A DNA stretch of 6,048 bases from Burkholderiales bacterium (GTDB taxonomy: Bacteria > Pseudomonadota > Gammaproteobacteria > Burkholderiales > SG8-41). Positions 5,584 to 6,048 of this stretch are shown here, in pieces; the first letter of the stretch is position 1; every line of letters begins with the position of its first letter. The notes beneath the pieces were generated by a model. It did no database searches, was not told the DNA's origin, and saw nothing but the letters and a program-made list of their open reading frames with translations. The translations under genes and the position numbers were made by a program. The DNA lies in the NCBI GenBank assembly GCA_005800795.1, contig SYEN01000078.1, positions 1-6,048 on the forward strand. Reading direction: 5' to 3'.

Positions 5584-5594
5584 TGAAGACAAGT
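5581..5594. promoter_or_regulatory. Operator-like inverted repeat over the dioxygenase transcription start
   Basis: ACTTG (5581-5585), AAGA, CAAGT (5590-5594): a perfect five-base dyad with a four-base centre. It overlaps the last bases of the -10 box and the predicted start point, a classic repressor position. The CTTG....CAAG form recalls GntR-type operators, but no regulator gene is in the window. Confidence 0.45.
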
Positions 5595-5613
5595 ACGCAA
5601 CGGAACACGGGCC

Positions 5614-6048
5614 ATGAGTCTCTCCTTCCGCGCATTAACCGCATCAGGTTTCGCTGGCGAAGCCACGGGCATTGATCTCACGCGGGCGCTCGACAGCGAA
5701 GCCGTGCAAGCCATTGACGACGCCATGGATCAATACGGCGTGCTGGTGTTCCACGATCAGCGGTTTACCGATGAAACGCAGATGGCATTCAGCCGTCAGT
5801 TCGGCGAGCTGGAGTTTTCCAACGGTGCGCAGTTATACAAAGAACGCCGCCTGCGGCAAATGGAAATGGCGGATATTTCCAATCTCGATACATCCGGCAA
5901 GTTGCGCCCCGCCGAGGATCACATGAGTCTGACGGCGCTGGGCAACCGCCTGTGGCATTCCGATGCCTCGTTTCGCGCGATACCCGCGAAGTATTCGCTG
6001 CTCTCCGCGCGCACCGTGCCGGGCGCGGGCGGCAATACCGAGTTCGCC
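5614..6048 (+). CDS. TauD/TfdA family Fe(II)/2-oxoglutarate-dependent dioxygenase (3' truncated)
   Basis: The first 145 residues of a non-heme iron dioxygenase that couples oxidative decarboxylation of 2-oxoglutarate to hydroxylation of a substrate. The N-terminus has the family pattern GFAGEATGIDLTRALD (12-27) and YGVLVFHDQRFTDE (41-54), then FSRQFGELEF (59-68). The iron motif HxD is W114-H115-S116-D117 within LWHSDASF, the same position and context as H113/D115 of the 2,4-D dioxygenase TfdA. The ADISN block (86-90), AKYSLLSA and GGNTEF (139-144) also resemble TfdA more than taurine dioxygenase. T142 is the expected 2-oxoglutarate contact. The distal His and Arg lie beyond the right edge, so integrity cannot be judged. 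The Shine-Dalgarno is weak, but the ATG at 5614 gives the usual family N-terminus and lies just after a good promoter. Likely substrates are aryl-ether or other organic acids or sulfonates. Confidence 0.9.
   Translation, partial: MSLSFRALTASGFAGEATGIDLTRALDSEAVQAIDDAMDQYGVLVFHDQRFTDETQMAFSRQFGELEFSNGAQLYKERRLRQMEMADISNLDTSGKLRPAEDHMSLTALGNRLWHSDASFRAIPAKYSLLSARTVPGAGGNTEFA

Noticed and set aside
1..6048. Mobile element, toxin-antitoxin, CRISPR or phage defence locus
   Set aside because: No transposase, integrase, terminal inverted repeats, direct-repeat arrays or defence-type domains were seen; every real frame belongs to a metabolic or transport family.

Overview
The window is a GC-rich (roughly 60% by eye) bacterial chromosomal segment. 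It encodes two Bug/TctC-type periplasmic solute-binding proteins with no membrane transporter genes beside them. That arrangement is typical of Burkholderiales and related Betaproteobacteria, where this family is greatly expanded, so that is the likely source. The assignment rests on gene content and codon use only. There are no RNA genes, CRISPR arrays, insertion sequences or phage genes. The window is mostly coding, and the longest gene-free stretch is 182 bases.

Layout: (1) 2-607 (+), the C-terminal half of a class V PLP aminotransferase of the serine-glyoxylate/alanine-glyoxylate type, cut by the left edge just before its PLP lysine. (2) 683-2074 (+), a divergent CapA-type metallophosphatase-fold protein. 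(3) 2112-3113 (-), Bug-type binding protein 1, convergent with the CapA gene and apparently started by TTG. (4) 3175-3735 (-) and 3757-4290 (-), two paralogous single-domain VOC proteins with an extradiol-dioxygenase-like H/H/E metal set. The three minus-strand genes are probably one unit in the order VOC2, VOC1, Bug1. (5) 4291-4417, a divergent intergenic region with two dyads and a pyrimidine-rich tract. (6) 4418-5431 (+), Bug-type binding protein 2, with an unusual ligand-loop sequence. (7) 5432-5613, a spacer with an AT-rich island and a good sigma70-like promoter whose -10 end and start point are overlapped by an inverted repeat. (8) 5614-6048 (+), the N-terminal half of a TfdA-like Fe(II)/2-oxoglutarate dioxygenase, cut by the right edge.

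How the genes may work together (inference): uptake receptors for organic acids, an oxygenase of the TfdA type, two ring-cleavage-like VOC proteins and a glyoxylate-type aminotransferase look like an accessory catabolic island for an organic acid, possibly an aryl-ether acid. TfdA itself releases glyoxylate from 2,4-D, and an aminotransferase of this type could turn glyoxylate into glycine. No substrate can be read from the sequence. The most interesting non-coding features are the two related AT-rich islands (3119-3165 and 5469-5518), the operator-like dyads at 4311-4323 and 5581-5594, and the homopolymer-rich spacer of the possible Bug2 promoter.
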